Shown piece after piece: positions 18,040 to 27,812 of a stretch of 39,435 nt of DNA (the stretch's first letter is position 1; each line of letters begins with the position of its first letter). Under the pieces are notes generated by a model. It ran no database searches, was not told the DNA's origin, and worked only from the letters and a program-made list of their open reading frames with translations. The translations under genes were made by a program, and so were the position numbers. The stretch comes from Mycobacterium talmoniae. Lineage in GTDB: Bacteria > Actinomycetota > Actinomycetes > Mycobacteriales > Mycobacteriaceae. The DNA lies in NCBI GenBank assembly GCA_002967005.1, contig PPEA01000214.1, forward strand, positions 1 through 39,435. The letters run 5' to 3'.

Positions 18040-18923
18040 GACTACGACGTGGCTTCGGCGCACGCCCCGAACAGTTCTCGCTGAACGGTGCGTCGGTCGC
18101 TGTGACCGGCGGAGCCGGCGGCATCGGTCGAGCGGTCGCCGCGCGTTTCGCACGGGCAGGGGCACGGGTGGCCATCGGTGACCTCGACCTGCGCGCGGCA
18201 CGCAATCTTGCCAGCGAGATCGGTGGCGCAGCGATCGGGGTCGGGCTCGACGTCACGGACGAACGGTCCTTCTTCGCCTTCCTCGACGCCGCAGAAACAG
18301 CCAACGGCCCGTTGGCTGTTCTGGTCAACAACGCCGGCGTCGACTGGATGGGTCCGTTTCACACTGGAACTGACCACGACGCCCGCCGCGAAATCGGCGT
18401 CAACCTGATGGGACCTATCATCGGCTCCCGAATGGCCCTGCAGCGCATGCTGCCCCGCCGGCACGGCCACATCGTCAACGTCGCTTCATCGGCTGGTCGT
18501 GTACCGCAACCGGGAAGCTCGGTGTACACCGCCACCAAGCACGGCGTCGTCGGGCTCACCGAATGCCTGGCGCTGGAGTACCGCAACAGTGGGGTGCGCT
18601 TCTCCCTACTGCATCCGGGATACATTCCCACCGCGATGACCAGCGGGACCACTCGGCCGTCAAAGCTTTTGCCCACCGGTAGCCCCGAGGACTGCGCCCG
18701 CGCCGTGGTACGCGCGGTTCAACGCAACCGGTTCAACGTGTTCGCGCCTGCTGGCCAAGGTATCGGCATCAAACTCGGATACCTCGTCGGCCGATCGATC
18801 CGCGATCGTGTGCTGCTTTCGATGGGAATCAGCAAAATCGCCGCCGACGTGGATCCCGTGGCGCGTGCGCACTACCATCGGCGCGTTTTCGCGGATGAGC
18901 CCTTCGGTCAGGGGTCGTCATGA
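18036..18923 (+). CDS. Short-chain dehydrogenase/reductase, cluster A (first)
   Basis: 295 aa from ATG 18036 (ATGA overlap with the OYE gene). Rossmann motif TGGAGGIG at 24-31, NNAG at 98-101, Ser151, Tyr164 and Lys168 (YTATKHG). Asp after the second strand (IGDLDLRAAR) suggests NAD preference. The C-terminal extension of about 50 residues (KLGYLVGRSIRDRVLL to the end) is longer than classical 250-aa SDRs and looks membrane-associating. It probably oxidises or reduces a hydroxyl/keto intermediate of the cluster A pathway. Confidence 0.9.
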   Translation: MRLRRGFGARPEQFSLNGASVAVTGGAGGIGRAVAARFARAGARVAIGDLDLRAARNLASEIGGAAIGVGLDVTDERSFFAFLDAAETANGPLAVLVNNAGVDWMGPFHTGTDHDARREIGVNLMGPIIGSRMALQRMLPRRHGHIVNVASSAGRVPQPGSSVYTATKHGVVGLTECLALEYRNSGVRFSLLHPGYIPTAMTSGTTRPSKLLPTGSPEDCARAVVRAVQRNRFNVFAPAGQGIGIKLGYLVGRSIRDRVLLSMGISKIAADVDPVARAHYHRRVFADEPFGQGSS

Positions 18924-18974
18924 GCCAGCGCATGCCATCGGCCGGAGACGGTCCCGCTTCAGAAAGGGCAGGCA

Positions 18975-19793
18975 ATGACTTACGACACCAACGGAGTGCG
19001 GCCGGTGCGCACACCATGGAACCGTGCGCTGGTAACCGGTGCCTCGGCAGGAATCGGCACCGCCTTCGCGCGCCAGCTCGCGCGCCGCGGTACCAACCTG
19101 GTCCTGGTTGCGCGCGACGAAACCCGGCTCAAGTCGCTGGCCGACGACTTGATGACCAGCCACCCCGTCGACGTGGAGGTGTTGCCCGCCGACCTGTCCG
19201 ACCAGGCGTCCCTGTACACGGTCGAGCGACGACTTAGGGATGGCCCGTTCATCGACCTGTTGGTGAACAACGCCGGGATCGGCACTTTCGGCGCATTCTC
19301 CAGCACCGACATCGACACCGAAATGCGCACCATCGCCGTCAACGTGGTCGCACCGGTGCGGTTGACCCGTAGCGCCCTTGACCGGATGTGCGCAGCGGGA
19401 CGGGGCACGATCATCACGGTGTCATCGATAGACGCCCTACAGCCCACCCCGTACCACGCCGTTTATGGCGCCACCAAGGCGTTCGTCAACAGCCTGTTCA
19501 GCGCCCTGCACGAAGAGACCCGCACCACACCGATCACCAGTACTGTCGTGATGCCTGGGTACGTGGCAACCGAATTCACGGCGCGCGCTGGGCTCCAGGG
19601 GGCCCTCGAGCGAGTCCCGGGCTGGCTGATGCTGACACCTGGACAGGTGGCCGCGGAGGCGTTGGGCGCTGCCGAGTCGGGCAAGACGATGTCAGTGCCG
19701 GGGAAGCGGTACAAGGTGCCCGCGGCTCTTCTGAGCGTGCTGCCGCATCGGCTCGGTCGCCGGATCTTCGCCGCCATTGCTCCGCCGCACTGA
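18975..19793 (+). CDS. Short-chain dehydrogenase/reductase, cluster A (second)
   Basis: 272 aa from ATG 18975, with AGAAAGGG upstream. TGASAGIG at 21-28, NNAG at 98-101, Ser150/151, Tyr164, Lys168 (YGATKAF). An Arg after strand 2 (LVARDETRL) suggests NADP preference. The pattern matches the DltE/YqjQ-like SDR branch often found with acyl chains. Last gene of cluster A; it converges on the aldolase gene with a 28-bp gap and no obvious terminator. Having two SDRs with different likely cofactor choice is compatible with oxidation and reduction steps in one route. Confidence 0.9.
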   Translation: MTYDTNGVRPVRTPWNRALVTGASAGIGTAFARQLARRGTNLVLVARDETRLKSLADDLMTSHPVDVEVLPADLSDQASLYTVERRLRDGPFIDLLVNNAGIGTFGAFSSTDIDTEMRTIAVNVVAPVRLTRSALDRMCAAGRGTIITVSSIDALQPTPYHAVYGATKAFVNSLFSALHEETRTTPITSTVVMPGYVATEFTARAGLQGALERVPGWLMLTPGQVAAEALGAAESGKTMSVPGKRYKVPAALLSVLPHRLGRRIFAAIAPPH

Positions 19794-19826
19794 GTTCGTA
19801 ACGGTGTGGAGCTATGCCGGCTCAGA

Positions 19827-20837
19827 TCATCGGTTCCTTGTCGGCGGCCAGGTCCAACGCGATGTCGATGAGCATGTCTTCCTGGCCGCGACCATGCCCC
19901 GACGCCCGGCCTCTTCCAGCAGGGTGCGCGCGTCGAGGCCGAAGCGTTCCGCGGCGGCTTCGGCGTGCCGCAGGAAGCTTGAATACACCCCCGCGTACCC
20001 CAGCGTCAAAGTTTCCCGGTCTACGCGCACCGGGCGTTCCTGCAGGGGGCGGACGATGTCATCGGCCGCGTCCTGCAGCGCATGCAGATCGCAGCCGTGG
20101 TCCCAGCCCAACTTGTCGGCGGCAGCGACGAACACCTCCAACGGGGCGTTGCCGGCGCCCGCACCCATGCCGGTCAGTGAAGCGTCCACGCGGTGTGCGC
20201 CGTGCTCCACGGCGACGATCGAGTTGGCTACCCCGAGCGACAGGTTGTGATGCGCGTGAATGCCGATCTCGGTGGCCGCCATGAGGGTTTGGCGCAGCGC
20301 GTCGACTCGGTTCGCGATATCGTGCATAGTCATCGCCCCGCCGGAGTCAACGACATACACGCAGGTGGCGCCGTAGCTCTCCATCCGCTTGGCCTGGCTG
20401 GCCAGCACATCCGGTGCGGCCAGGTGGCTCATCATGAGAAACCCGACGGTGTCCATGCCGAGATCGCGGGCGGCGGCGATGTGGTGGGCGGAGATGTCGG
20501 CCTCGGTGCAATGGGTGGCCACCCGGACCACGCTGGCACCGGCCCGATGGGCGTCTTTGAGGTTGCGCACGCTGCCGATGCCGGGCAGCAGTAGGGTTGC
20601 GACCCGGGCGCGGCGCACCACGCTGGCGACGGCTTCGATCCATTCCAGATCGGTGTGAGCGCCGAAACCGTAGATGCAGCTAGATCCGCCCAGCCCGTCA
20701 CCGTGCGCGACCTCGATGGAATCCACCCCGGCGGCATCCAGTGCCGCGGCGACTTCCACCGCCTGCCCGAGGCTGTACTGGTGGCGCACGGCGTGCATGC
20801 CATCGCGCAGGGTGACATCGCTGAGGTAGAGATTCAT
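19827..20837 (-). CDS. mhpE: 4-hydroxy-2-oxovalerate aldolase, C-terminus apparently frameshifted
   Basis: 336 aa as read, from ATG 20837. DRE-TIM metallolyase: TLRDGMH with Arg11, Asp12 and His15; metal His194 and His196 ([11 protein letters not shown]); [10 protein letters not shown]. These correspond to BphI Arg16/Asp17/His20/His200/His202 with a constant offset. The last 23 residues read as an Arg/Ser-rich stretch. In the next frame they become [19 protein letters not shown], the normal family C-terminus, ending at 19822. One missing G near 19889 explains it. It cleaves 4-hydroxy-2-oxoacids to pyruvate and an aldehyde that is channelled to the dehydrogenase encoded upstream (4-bp overlap). 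Confidence 0.93.
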   Translation of the reverse strand: MNLYLSDVTLRDGMHAVRHQYSLGQAVEVAAALDAAGVDSIEVAHGDGLGGSSCIYGFGAHTDLEWIEAVASVVRRARVATLLLPGIGSVRNLKDAHRAGASVVRVATHCTEADISAHHIAAARDLGMDTVGFLMMSHLAAPDVLASQAKRMESYGATCVYVVDSGGAMTMHDIANRVDALRQTLMAATEIGIHAHHNLSLGVANSIVAVEHGAHRVDASLTGMGAGAGNAPLEVFVAAADKLGWDHGCDLHALQDAADDIVRPLQERPVRVDRETLTLGYAGVYSSFLRHAEAAAERFGLDARTLLEEAGRRGMVAARKTCSSTSRWTWPPTRNR

Positions 20838-21790
20838 GGTGTGGCTCCGGCGGTTTCGGCTTCGTGGGCAACGATGCGTTCTGCGGTGGCCTTGGCCGCG
20901 GAGGTCATGATGTCGAGGTTGCCCGCGTAGGCCGGCAGGTAGTGGGCGGCGCCGGTGACCTCAAGCAACACACTGACCCGCGTTCCGACGAACTTGCCGG
21001 TTTCCGGGATGTAAAGCGGGTTCTGCGCGCTGAACGCCTCGAACTGCACCCGCTGTTTGAGCCGGTAGCCGGGCACATAGCCTCGGACGCGCTCGACCAT
21101 CGCGAGCACATCGGCTTCGATCTGCCGATGATCGGGTTCCCCGTCGACCAGGCAGTACACCGTGTTGCGCATCAATACAGGCGGATCGGCGGGGTTGAGG
21201 ATCATCACCGCCTTACCGCGCTGGGCGCCGCCGACGGACTGCAAGGCGGTGGCGGTGGTTTCGGTGAACTCGTCGATGTTGGCGCGGGTGCCCGGGCCGG
21301 CGGACTTGGACGAAATCGACGACACAATCTCGGCGTAGGACACGATGCCGCTCTGCGCCACCGCGGCGACAACCGGCACCGTCGCTTGCCCGCCGCAGGT
21401 CACCATGTTCAGATTCGGCGCATCGAGATGGTCCTCGAGATTGACCACCGGCACGCAATAAGGCCCGATGGCGGCAGGGGTGAGATCCAGCATCCGCACC
21501 CCGGTGGGAGCCAGCCTGGCCCAGTTGGCCCGGTGCGCTGCCGCCGAGGTGGCGTCGAAAACGAGGTTGATGTCACCGAAGTTCGGCATAGCGAGTAGGC
21601 CGTCGACACCACGGGCGGTGGTCGCCACCCCCATCCGGGTAGCGCGGGCCAAGCCGTCGGAGTTCGGGTCGATGCCCACCATGGCGGCCACCGTCAGCGG
21701 ACCCTCATCGCGCAGGATCTTGATCATCAAATCGGTGCCGATATTGCCCGACCCGATGATGGCCACCGGCCAGGTGCAAGGTGCGGTCAT
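20834..21790 (-). CDS. mhpF: Acetaldehyde dehydrogenase (acylating), DmpF/HsaG type
   Basis: 318 aa from ATG 21790. NAD-binding [11 protein letters not shown] near the N-terminus; catalytic Cys132 in [11 protein letters not shown], the same number as in DmpF; and the conserved [18 protein letters not shown] segment. It turns the aldehyde from the aldolase into acyl-CoA (acetyl- or propionyl-CoA). It partners the aldolase in a channelling complex, consistent with the 4-bp gene overlap. The order hydratase-dehydrogenase-aldolase is that of hsaE-G-F and mhpD-F-E operons. No defect seen. Confidence 0.96.
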   Translation of the reverse strand: MTAPCTWPVAIIGSGNIGTDLMIKILRDEGPLTVAAMVGIDPNSDGLARATRMGVATTARGVDGLLAMPNFGDINLVFDATSAAAHRANWARLAPTGVRMLDLTPAAIGPYCVPVVNLEDHLDAPNLNMVTCGGQATVPVVAAVAQSGIVSYAEIVSSISSKSAGPGTRANIDEFTETTATALQSVGGAQRGKAVMILNPADPPVLMRNTVYCLVDGEPDHRQIEADVLAMVERVRGYVPGYRLKQRVQFEAFSAQNPLYIPETGKFVGTRVSVLLEVTGAAHYLPAYAGNLDIMTSAAKATAERIVAHEAETAGATP

Positions 21791-21797
21791 GGTTTGC

Positions 21798-22583
21798 CTA
21801 ACTGAAGCGCAGCGACACGGCGCCCAGACCGCCGATAATGGCGGCGGCGTGGTCGCCGGGACGGACGAATGCGGCCGACGTGAACGACCCCGACATGACG
21901 AATTGGCCAGGCAGGATCTCGGTGCCGAACCGCGTTAAGGCGTTGGCCAGCCACGCAACCGCGGCAGCCGGGTCGCCCATCACCGCCGTCCCAACACCGG
22001 AGTAGACGTCGGTTGCGTTCAGAGACAAGGACGCCCGCGCCTGGGGCAGATCAAGATGGCCAGCTGGCACCCAGTCGCCGAGGACGACCGCGCCGGAACT
22101 GGCGTTGTCGGCGACGGTGTCAGGCAGGGTCAACTTCCAGTCGGCGATCCGGCTGTCGACGACCTCCAGCGCCACCGCGACCGCCTCGGTTGCGGCGTAC
22201 ACCTGCTCGACGGTGACTCCCGGACCGCGCAACGGCGCGCGCACCAGGAAGGCGACTTCGGGTTCAACACGGGGCGCGCAGAACTGGGCGGCCGACACGG
22301 CCGAGCCATTGGTCAGCACCATATCGTCGAGGATGTAGCCGAAGTCGGGTTCATCGACGCCGAGCAGGGTTTGCATCGGTGCGGAGGTCAGGCCGATCTT
22401 GTGCCCGATCAGGTTGCGGCCTTCACGAAGCCGGCGGGTTAGGTTGAGCTGCTGGATGGCATAGGCGTCGACGACATCCAGTCCCGGATAGCGCTCGGTA
22501 AGCGGACCTATCGGCGTTTGAGTGATGCGGGCAGCGTCCAATAGTTGGGTGGCTTCGCCGATGTGGCCGGTGGTCAGCGTCAT
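21798..22583 (-). CDS. mhpD: 2-hydroxypenta-2,4-dienoate hydratase
   Basis: 261 aa from ATG 22583, overlapping the TetR stop by 4 bp. Family features: IGHKIGLTS, the metal-binding [21 protein letters not shown], and the C-terminal [16 protein letters not shown]. It adds water to the dienoate released by the C-C hydrolase, forming 4-hydroxy-2-oxovalerate or a homologue for the aldolase. It is the first structural gene of the minus arm of cluster B. Confidence 0.95.
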   Translation of the reverse strand: MTLTTGHIGEATQLLDAARITQTPIGPLTERYPGLDVVDAYAIQQLNLTRRLREGRNLIGHKIGLTSAPMQTLLGVDEPDFGYILDDMVLTNGSAVSAAQFCAPRVEPEVAFLVRAPLRGPGVTVEQVYAATEAVAVALEVVDSRIADWKLTLPDTVADNASSGAVVLGDWVPAGHLDLPQARASLSLNATDVYSGVGTAVMGDPAAAVAWLANALTRFGTEILPGQFVMSGSFTSAAFVRPGDHAAAIIGGLGAVSLRFS

Positions 22584-23212
22584 CGGCTGCCCTGCTCGTC
22601 GATGAGACGACGCGCGGTGTCGACCACGGACCGGCCGTGCAGTTCGAACAGCGCGACCAGATCGACGGAGTCGCCGCCGATCTCTTTGGCGATGAACAAC
22701 CCGTCCGCGCCCGCCAACGCATAAGTGGCCAATCCGTTCACATCGGCGTCAGAAAGCTCAGGTGCCAGCTCCCGAAGCATCTGGGTCAGTTGCAAGAAGG
22801 CCTGCGCGCGGGTTTGTAGAAACATGGCGCGGGCGCGCGGTTCGACGGGGCGGCGCTCCAGCGCCAGCATCAGACCCAACCGGATGAAGTCCGGGGATTC
22901 CAGCAACGCCTTGGCGACCTGCCCGGCCACATCCACCGCACGCTCAGGTGCCGTGCCTTCGTCGGGGACCTGCCAGGCGGACAACCACGTCCCGAAACTG
23001 CGCTCGATCACCGCCGCGATCAGATCGTCTTTGTCCTTGAAATGCCAGTAGATCGAACTGGCTGGCAAGCCGCACGTGGCGCTGACCAGCGCGATGCTGG
23101 TGCCCTCATAGCCGCGTTCGGCGGCAATCTCGGTGGCAGCGTCCAGGATGCGTTCCCGCGACAGTGCACCGTCGGCACGTTTACGCCGCTTGGGCGAAGC
23201 CTTACCTGCCAT
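22580..23212 (-). CDS. TetR/AcrR regulator of cluster B
   Basis: 210 aa from ATG 23212. A basic N-terminus (KASPKRRKRADG) precedes the HTH: RERILDAATEIAAERGYEGTS, then VSATCGLPASSIYWHFKDKDDLI. The all-helical C-terminal domain would bind the effector. It is first in the minus-arm operon and divergent from the hydroxylase at 23311. The 98-bp gap contains a tandem palindrome pair, so it most likely represses both arms and itself until an aromatic ligand binds. Confidence 0.92.
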   Translation of the reverse strand: MAGKASPKRRKRADGALSRERILDAATEIAAERGYEGTSIALVSATCGLPASSIYWHFKDKDDLIAAVIERSFGTWLSAWQVPDEGTAPERAVDVAGQVAKALLESPDFIRLGLMLALERRPVEPRARAMFLQTRAQAFLQLTQMLRELAPELSDADVNGLATYALAGADGLFIAKEIGGDSVDLVALFELHGRSVVDTARRLIDEQGSR

Positions 23213-23244
23213 CTCCGCGCTCCTTGCCTTCGGGCCTTGACTCC

Positions 23245-23280
23245 GTAGTGATCGCTACATTACCGTAGTGATCACTACGG
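23245..23280. promoter_or_regulatory. Tandem palindromic operators between the cluster B arms
   Basis: A perfect CCGTAGTGATCACTACGG at 23263-23280 and a one-mismatch copy GTAGTGATCGCTAC at 23245-23258, with centres exactly 20 bp apart. A TTGACT at 23237-23242 could be a -35 element. The sites lie between the divergent TetR and hydroxylase starts, the expected position for joint control of both arms. Confidence 0.88.
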
Positions 23281-23310
23281 ATCAAGTATCACGCCGACGA
23301 GAGAGAAATC

Positions 23311-24849
23311 GTGACTACCGCAGACACCTACGACGTGGCATTGATCGGCTATGGGCCGACCGGCGCCACCGCCGCAAACCTGTTGGGTCAGTACGGCCTG
23401 AAAGTGCTTGTGGTTGAACGCGATCCCGATGTGTACGACCGGGCTCGGGCGATCTCCACCGATGAGGAAGTCATGCGGGTGTGGCAGTCGGTCGGTTTAG
23501 CGGAGCGGCTACAGCAGGACATGCTGTGCGACCGGCCGGTCGCGTTTGTCGACGCCAAAGGGGTGCCATTCATCGAGACCACGATCGCCTCACGCGGCTC
23601 GGGGCACCCGCCGCAACAGTTCCTGTATCAGCCGGCGGTCGACCACGTGCTGCGCGAGGGTGCCCAGCGCTTCGCCGGCGTCGACGTCCTGCTGGAGCAC
23701 GAATGCCTGCGGGTGTTGCCCAAGGCCGACGGTGTCGAGCTGATGTGCGCTGACCTGCGCACCGACACCTTCAAGCGGTTCCGGGCGTCGTATGTGATTG
23801 CCGCCGACGGCGGTTCGTCGCCCACTCGGGGTCAGCTGGGGGTTGGCTATTCGGGCCGCACTTACGGTGAGCGGTGGGTCGTTATCGACACCAAGGTGCT
23901 CAAGGAGTGGGATGCCCACGACCGATTGCGGTTCCACGCCAATCCGGCTCGCCCGATGGTCGACTGTCCCACCCCGCTCGGGCATCATCGCTGGGAGTTT
24001 CCCGCCCGCACCGACGAGGACGAACAGCTGCTCCTGCGGGATGAGGAGATCTGGAAGGTGCTGAGCGTCCAGGGCATCACACCGGAGCACGTCAAGATCC
24101 TGCGGGCAGTGATTTACAGCCACCACGTCCGCGTCGCCGACCGGTGGCGGGTGGGCCGCGTCTTTTTGGCCGGTGACGCCGCACATGCCATGCCGCCGTG
24201 GATCGGGCAGGGCATGTCGGCGGGGGTGCGAGACGCGGCCAACCTGTGCTGGAAACTCGCCGCCGTGATCAAGGGGCAGGCGCCGGACTCGCTGCTGGAC
24301 TCCTATCAGGCCGAACGCAAACCGCATGTCACCGAAACGACCCGGCGCGCCTGCATGGTTGGTCGGGTCATCACCGAGCCCAACCAGGCCATCGCCGCGG
24401 TGCGCAACCACGTCATCCGGGCGCTGACCCGGGTTCCCGGGGCGGAGGCGGCTGCCCAGAAGCTGACCTGGATCCCCGCTGCCCGATACGTCGACGGCTT
24501 CTTTGCTGCTGGTGGGCGCCGTGCCGTGGGGTGGCAGATGCCCCAGCCCTGGGTGACGAACGCCGCAGGCGCCAAGGTTCGCCTCGATGATCTCCTCGGC
24601 GGGAAGTGGACCGTCCTGCACACCGGCGCGCCACCAAGTGGCGCATCGGCCTGGGCAGCACTGGGCGTCCCGATGTTCCGGATCGACGAACCCAGCCTCA
24701 CCCGTTGGCTGCACCGCAAGAAAGCCGCCGCCGTGGTGGTGCGTCCGGACGGATTCATCTATGCCGCAGCCCCAACCGGGCAGCCGCTGCCACCGCCCCC
24801 GGCCGGCTACACCTTCTCCACTGCGACCAGAACCGAGGCCACCGCATGA
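23311..24849 (+). CDS. mhpA: MhpA-like FAD aromatic hydroxylase, cluster B
   Basis: 512 aa from GTG 23311, with GAGAGA at 23301-23306. FAD-binding fold [31 protein letters not shown] as in 3-(3-hydroxyphenyl)propionate hydroxylases, [11 protein letters not shown], and the GD motif [13 protein letters not shown] near residue 288. It should hydroxylate a 3-substituted phenol to a 3-substituted catechol. It is followed, with 4-bp overlaps, by the C-C hydrolase and the extradiol dioxygenase, matching the Mhp route. The C-terminal domain ([12 protein letters not shown]) is normal for the family. Substrate chain unknown. Confidence 0.92.
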   Translation: MTTADTYDVALIGYGPTGATAANLLGQYGLKVLVVERDPDVYDRARAISTDEEVMRVWQSVGLAERLQQDMLCDRPVAFVDAKGVPFIETTIASRGSGHPPQQFLYQPAVDHVLREGAQRFAGVDVLLEHECLRVLPKADGVELMCADLRTDTFKRFRASYVIAADGGSSPTRGQLGVGYSGRTYGERWVVIDTKVLKEWDAHDRLRFHANPARPMVDCPTPLGHHRWEFPARTDEDEQLLLRDEEIWKVLSVQGITPEHVKILRAVIYSHHVRVADRWRVGRVFLAGDAAHAMPPWIGQGMSAGVRDAANLCWKLAAVIKGQAPDSLLDSYQAERKPHVTETTRRACMVGRVITEPNQAIAAVRNHVIRALTRVPGAEAAAQKLTWIPAARYVDGFFAAGGRRAVGWQMPQPWVTNAAGAKVRLDDLLGGKWTVLHTGAPPSGASAWAALGVPMFRIDEPSLTRWLHRKKAAAVVVRPDGFIYAAAPTGQPLPPPPAGYTFSTATRTEATA

Positions 24850-25723
24850 CCGTCACCGACGCCCCCGCAAGCGGGAGGTACCCCCAGACCGAGCGCACCG
24901 TCCCCGTCGCCGGCAAGCCGATCTTTGTCACCGAGGCCGGCGCCGGGGCTGCGGTGGTGCTACTGCACGGCGGGGGACCGGGCGCCTCCGGGGTGTCGAA
25001 CTACTCCCGCAACATCGATGCGCTGGCGCAGAACTTTCACGTCATTGTGCCCGACATGCCCGGGTACGGGCGGTCGGTCAAGGGCGTCGACCAGGCTGAC
25101 CCGTTCGGGTACCTCGCCACCATGATCCGCGCCTGCTCGACGAACTCGGCGTCGACACGGCGCATTTGGTCGGCAACTCCTATGGCGGCTCGTGCGCGCT
25201 GCGGCTCGCCCTCGATACCCCGGCCCGAGTCGGGAAGCTGGTGCTGATGGGACCTGGCGGGATCGGCACCACCCGCGGCGCGCCGACCGCTGGACTGAAC
25301 GCCCTGCTGTCCTACTACGGCGGTGATGGCCCCAGCCGCGCCAAGCTGGAAGCGTTCATCCGCACCTACCTGGTGTACGACGGAGCATCGGTGCCCGACG
25401 AGCTGATCGACCTGCGGTACGCGGCCTCCATCGATCCGGACGTTGTTGCCGATCCGCCGCTGCGGAGGCCGTCGGGCCCAATGGCGCTGCGCACGCTGTG
25501 GCGGATGGACCTCACCCGCGACAAACGCCTTAAGACGTTGCCCACGCCGACTTTGGTGTTGTGGGGGCGCGACGACAAGGTCAACAAGCCCGCCGGTGGG
25601 CCGATGCTGCTCAACTTGATGCCCAACGCCGACTTGGTGATGACGTCGCGGACCGGGCACTGGATGCAGTGGGAGCGCGCCGAACTGTTCAACCGGGTCG
25701 TCACCGAATTCCTGCAGTCATGA
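24846..25723 (+). pseudogene. mhpC: MhpC-like meta-cleavage-product hydrolase, frameshifted
   Basis: ATG 24846 (ATGA overlap). First part: [16 protein letters not shown] oxyanion region and [10 protein letters not shown]. The frame breaks near 25130. The rest ([39 protein letters not shown]) continues in another frame to a TGA at 25721-25723. Adding one G to read CGCGGCCTG gives a 292-aa protein with Ser112, a conserved Asp and the His of the alpha/beta-hydrolase triad. It would hydrolyse the ring-opened dienoate to 2-hydroxypentadienoate plus an acid. All catalytic parts are intact, so the break may be a sequencing error. Confidence 0.9.
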
Positions 25724-26736
25724 TCACCACCGCAGCACCGTCGGTGTTCGGCAACGTGCACCTCGGTTACCTGGTCATCGAAACCGAGAAGTTCGCCGAC
25801 TGGCGCCGGTTCGGCCGCGACGCCATCGGCATGCACCTCGACGACACGCTGCCCGATGCGATCCGCTTCCGGCTCGACGGCAACGCCTGCCGATTCCTGC
25901 TGCGGCGCGGCCCCGCCGAAGACGTCACCGCACTGGGCTGGCAACTCGACGATCACGCCGGTTTCGACGAGATCATCGCCCGCGTCACCCGGCACGGCGT
26001 GCCGATCAGCGAGGGCACCGCGGAGGAGGCCGCGCTACGCGGCGTCGAGCGCCTGGTCCGCTTTCCTGGGCCCAACGGGCTTGCGCAGGAGATCTTTACC
26101 CGCGCCCGCGCCGCCGATACGCCGCTGGACATGGCGGTGCGCGGCGGCTTCGTCACCGGCGACGCCGGCATCGGCCACGTCGCGGTCACCACGAAGCGGC
26201 CCCATCAGATGCGCGGCTACTACACCACGGTGTTCGACGCGCGCCTGTCCGACTACATCGACGAAACCATCACCGGTGTCAAGCTCAAGATCCGGTTCCT
26301 GCGCGTCAATCAGCGTCACCATTCGGTGGCGATCGCCGCGGTGAACCGGTTGCCGATCAACCCGATCCGCACCCGTATCCAGCACCTCAACGTTCAGGTC
26401 GCCGATCTCGACGACATGGCTGCGGCCTACCAGCGGGTCAAAGGCCTGGGCTTTCACATGGCGCTGGCGGTGGGTCAGCACACCAACGACCGCGAACTGT
26501 CCTTCTACGCGAAGACGCCGTCGGGTTTCGAATGGGAGGTCGGCTGGAATCCTCTCATCGTCGACGAAAGCACCTGGGAGCCCGCCACGCATCAGGGGAT
26601 CAGCGTGTGGGGCCACACCCCGGAGGGGCAGACCATCATCGATAAACTCACCCAATTCGCGACCGGCGCGGCGTCGCTGGTGCGCCGTGAAGATACCGTT
26701 CCCGCGCTGGCCGGCGCGGGAATGCGGGACGACTAG
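25720..26736 (+). CDS. Type I extradiol dioxygenase (BphC/MhpB-function), cluster B
   Basis: 338 aa from ATG 25720 (ATGA overlap with the hydrolase). Two VOC domains: the N-terminal one begins at VHLGYLVIETEK, the C-terminal one carries His153 (GIGHVAVTT), His200/201 (NQRHHSVAIA) and Glu271/273 (SGFEWEVGW), the 2-His-1-Glu Fe(II) site of BphC and HsaC. It cleaves the 3-substituted catechol next to the hydroxyls. The tail after residue 300 is longer than in BphC. Position between hydrolase and decarboxylase-like gene supports the pathway. Confidence 0.93.
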   Translation: MITTAAPSVFGNVHLGYLVIETEKFADWRRFGRDAIGMHLDDTLPDAIRFRLDGNACRFLLRRGPAEDVTALGWQLDDHAGFDEIIARVTRHGVPISEGTAEEAALRGVERLVRFPGPNGLAQEIFTRARAADTPLDMAVRGGFVTGDAGIGHVAVTTKRPHQMRGYYTTVFDARLSDYIDETITGVKLKIRFLRVNQRHHSVAIAAVNRLPINPIRTRIQHLNVQVADLDDMAAAYQRVKGLGFHMALAVGQHTNDRELSFYAKTPSGFEWEVGWNPLIVDESTWEPATHQGISVWGHTPEGQTIIDKLTQFATGAASLVRREDTVPALAGAGMRDD

Positions 26737-26755
26737 CCACCGGAAGGAATACGCC

Positions 26756-27787
26756 ATGCTCAGGATCGACACTCACCACCACATGATCCCGCCGGAGTAC
26801 CGGAAAGCATTGCAAGCCGCCGGGATCGACGAGGCTGGCGGGCGGGCGCTGCCCGACTGGAGCCCGGAGTCCTCGCTGCAGACCATGGCTGAACTCGACA
26901 CGGCCACCGCCATCTTGTCGGTGTCCACCCCGGGTACCACTTTTTTGGCCAACGCCGCCGATGCTGCCTCGCTGGCCCGCGACCTAAACGACTATTCGGC
27001 ACAGCTCATTGCCGACCACTCGGATCGGTTCGGGTTCTTCGCCACCATCCCGTTGCCGCACATCGACGAATCCGTCGCAGAAACGGTGCGGGCGCTCGAC
27101 GAGCTGAAGGCCGACGGGGTGGTGCTGCTGGCCAACAACGCCGGCACCTATCTCGGACAAGAAGGCCAGGATGCGCTGTTCGCTGCCCTCAACGAGCGCT
27201 CCGCGGTGGTTTTCATTCACCCCGCCGACCTGCCCGGTCCCACCGTCCCCGGGGTGATGCCGTTCGCCGCCGACTTCCTGCTCGACACCACTCGCGCCGC
27301 GTACCTGCTGGTGCGCAACGGTATCCGCCGCCGCTACCCGAACATCCGGTTTATCCTCAGCCACGCCGGCGGCTTCGTGCCCTACGCGTCGCACCGGATG
27401 GCGGTGGCGATCATGGGCGACACCGGCGCCAGCCCGGCCGACTCCCTCGATGACTTCGCCGGCTTCTACTTCGATACCGCGCTGTCCTCCAGCGCCGCGG
27501 CGCTGCCCAGCCTGCTGGCCTTCGCTAAACCGGGCCACATCACCTTCGGATCCGACTGGCCGTTCGCGCCGGTTGCCGCCGGCAAGCTGTTCGCCGCGGG
27601 GCTGGAGAACTACCCTGGTCTCGACACGCAGGCACGCAACGCCATCGACCGCGCCAATGCGCTCGCCCTGTTCCCGCGGCTCGGTACCCCGCCTGCACCG
27701 ATTCCGCAGTCGCAGGTTCAGCGGTTGCGTAGCACCGCCAGCCGCTTCACCATGCGGGCCGTCGCTCGGCTGATCAGTACCAGCTGA
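26756..27787 (+). CDS. Amidohydrolase-2 family protein, likely aromatic decarboxylase
   Basis: 343 aa from ATG 26756, with GGAAGGA 8 bp upstream. Metal ligands: His7 and His9 (IDTHHHM), a His near 155 (FIHPADL), a His near 202 (LSHAGG) and an Asp near 266 (GSDWPF). This is the ACMSD / gamma-resorcylate / 6-methylsalicylate decarboxylase pattern. Here it would remove a carboxyl ortho to a phenolic OH, supplying the phenol used by the hydroxylase. The last 40 residues (after LGTPPAP) are an unusual basic extension. An alternative is hydrolysis of a ring-cleavage lactone. Confidence 0.88.
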   Translation: MLRIDTHHHMIPPEYRKALQAAGIDEAGGRALPDWSPESSLQTMAELDTATAILSVSTPGTTFLANAADAASLARDLNDYSAQLIADHSDRFGFFATIPLPHIDESVAETVRALDELKADGVVLLANNAGTYLGQEGQDALFAALNERSAVVFIHPADLPGPTVPGVMPFAADFLLDTTRAAYLLVRNGIRRRYPNIRFILSHAGGFVPYASHRMAVAIMGDTGASPADSLDDFAGFYFDTALSSSAAALPSLLAFAKPGHITFGSDWPFAPVAAGKLFAAGLENYPGLDTQARNAIDRANALALFPRLGTPPAPIPQSQVQRLRSTASRFTMRAVARLISTS

Positions 27788-27812
27788 CCGCGTCGGGTGT
27801 GAGGAGACTTTC

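Noticed and set aside
18920..19237. Separate small gene starting at ATG 18920
   Set aside because: It is in another frame over the start of the SDR gene at 18975, which has a ribosome site and a full Rossmann motif.
23590..24714. Long minus-strand open frame (374 codons) opposite the MhpA-like gene
   Set aside because: No recognisable domain, while the plus strand has complete FAD motifs and operon overlaps.
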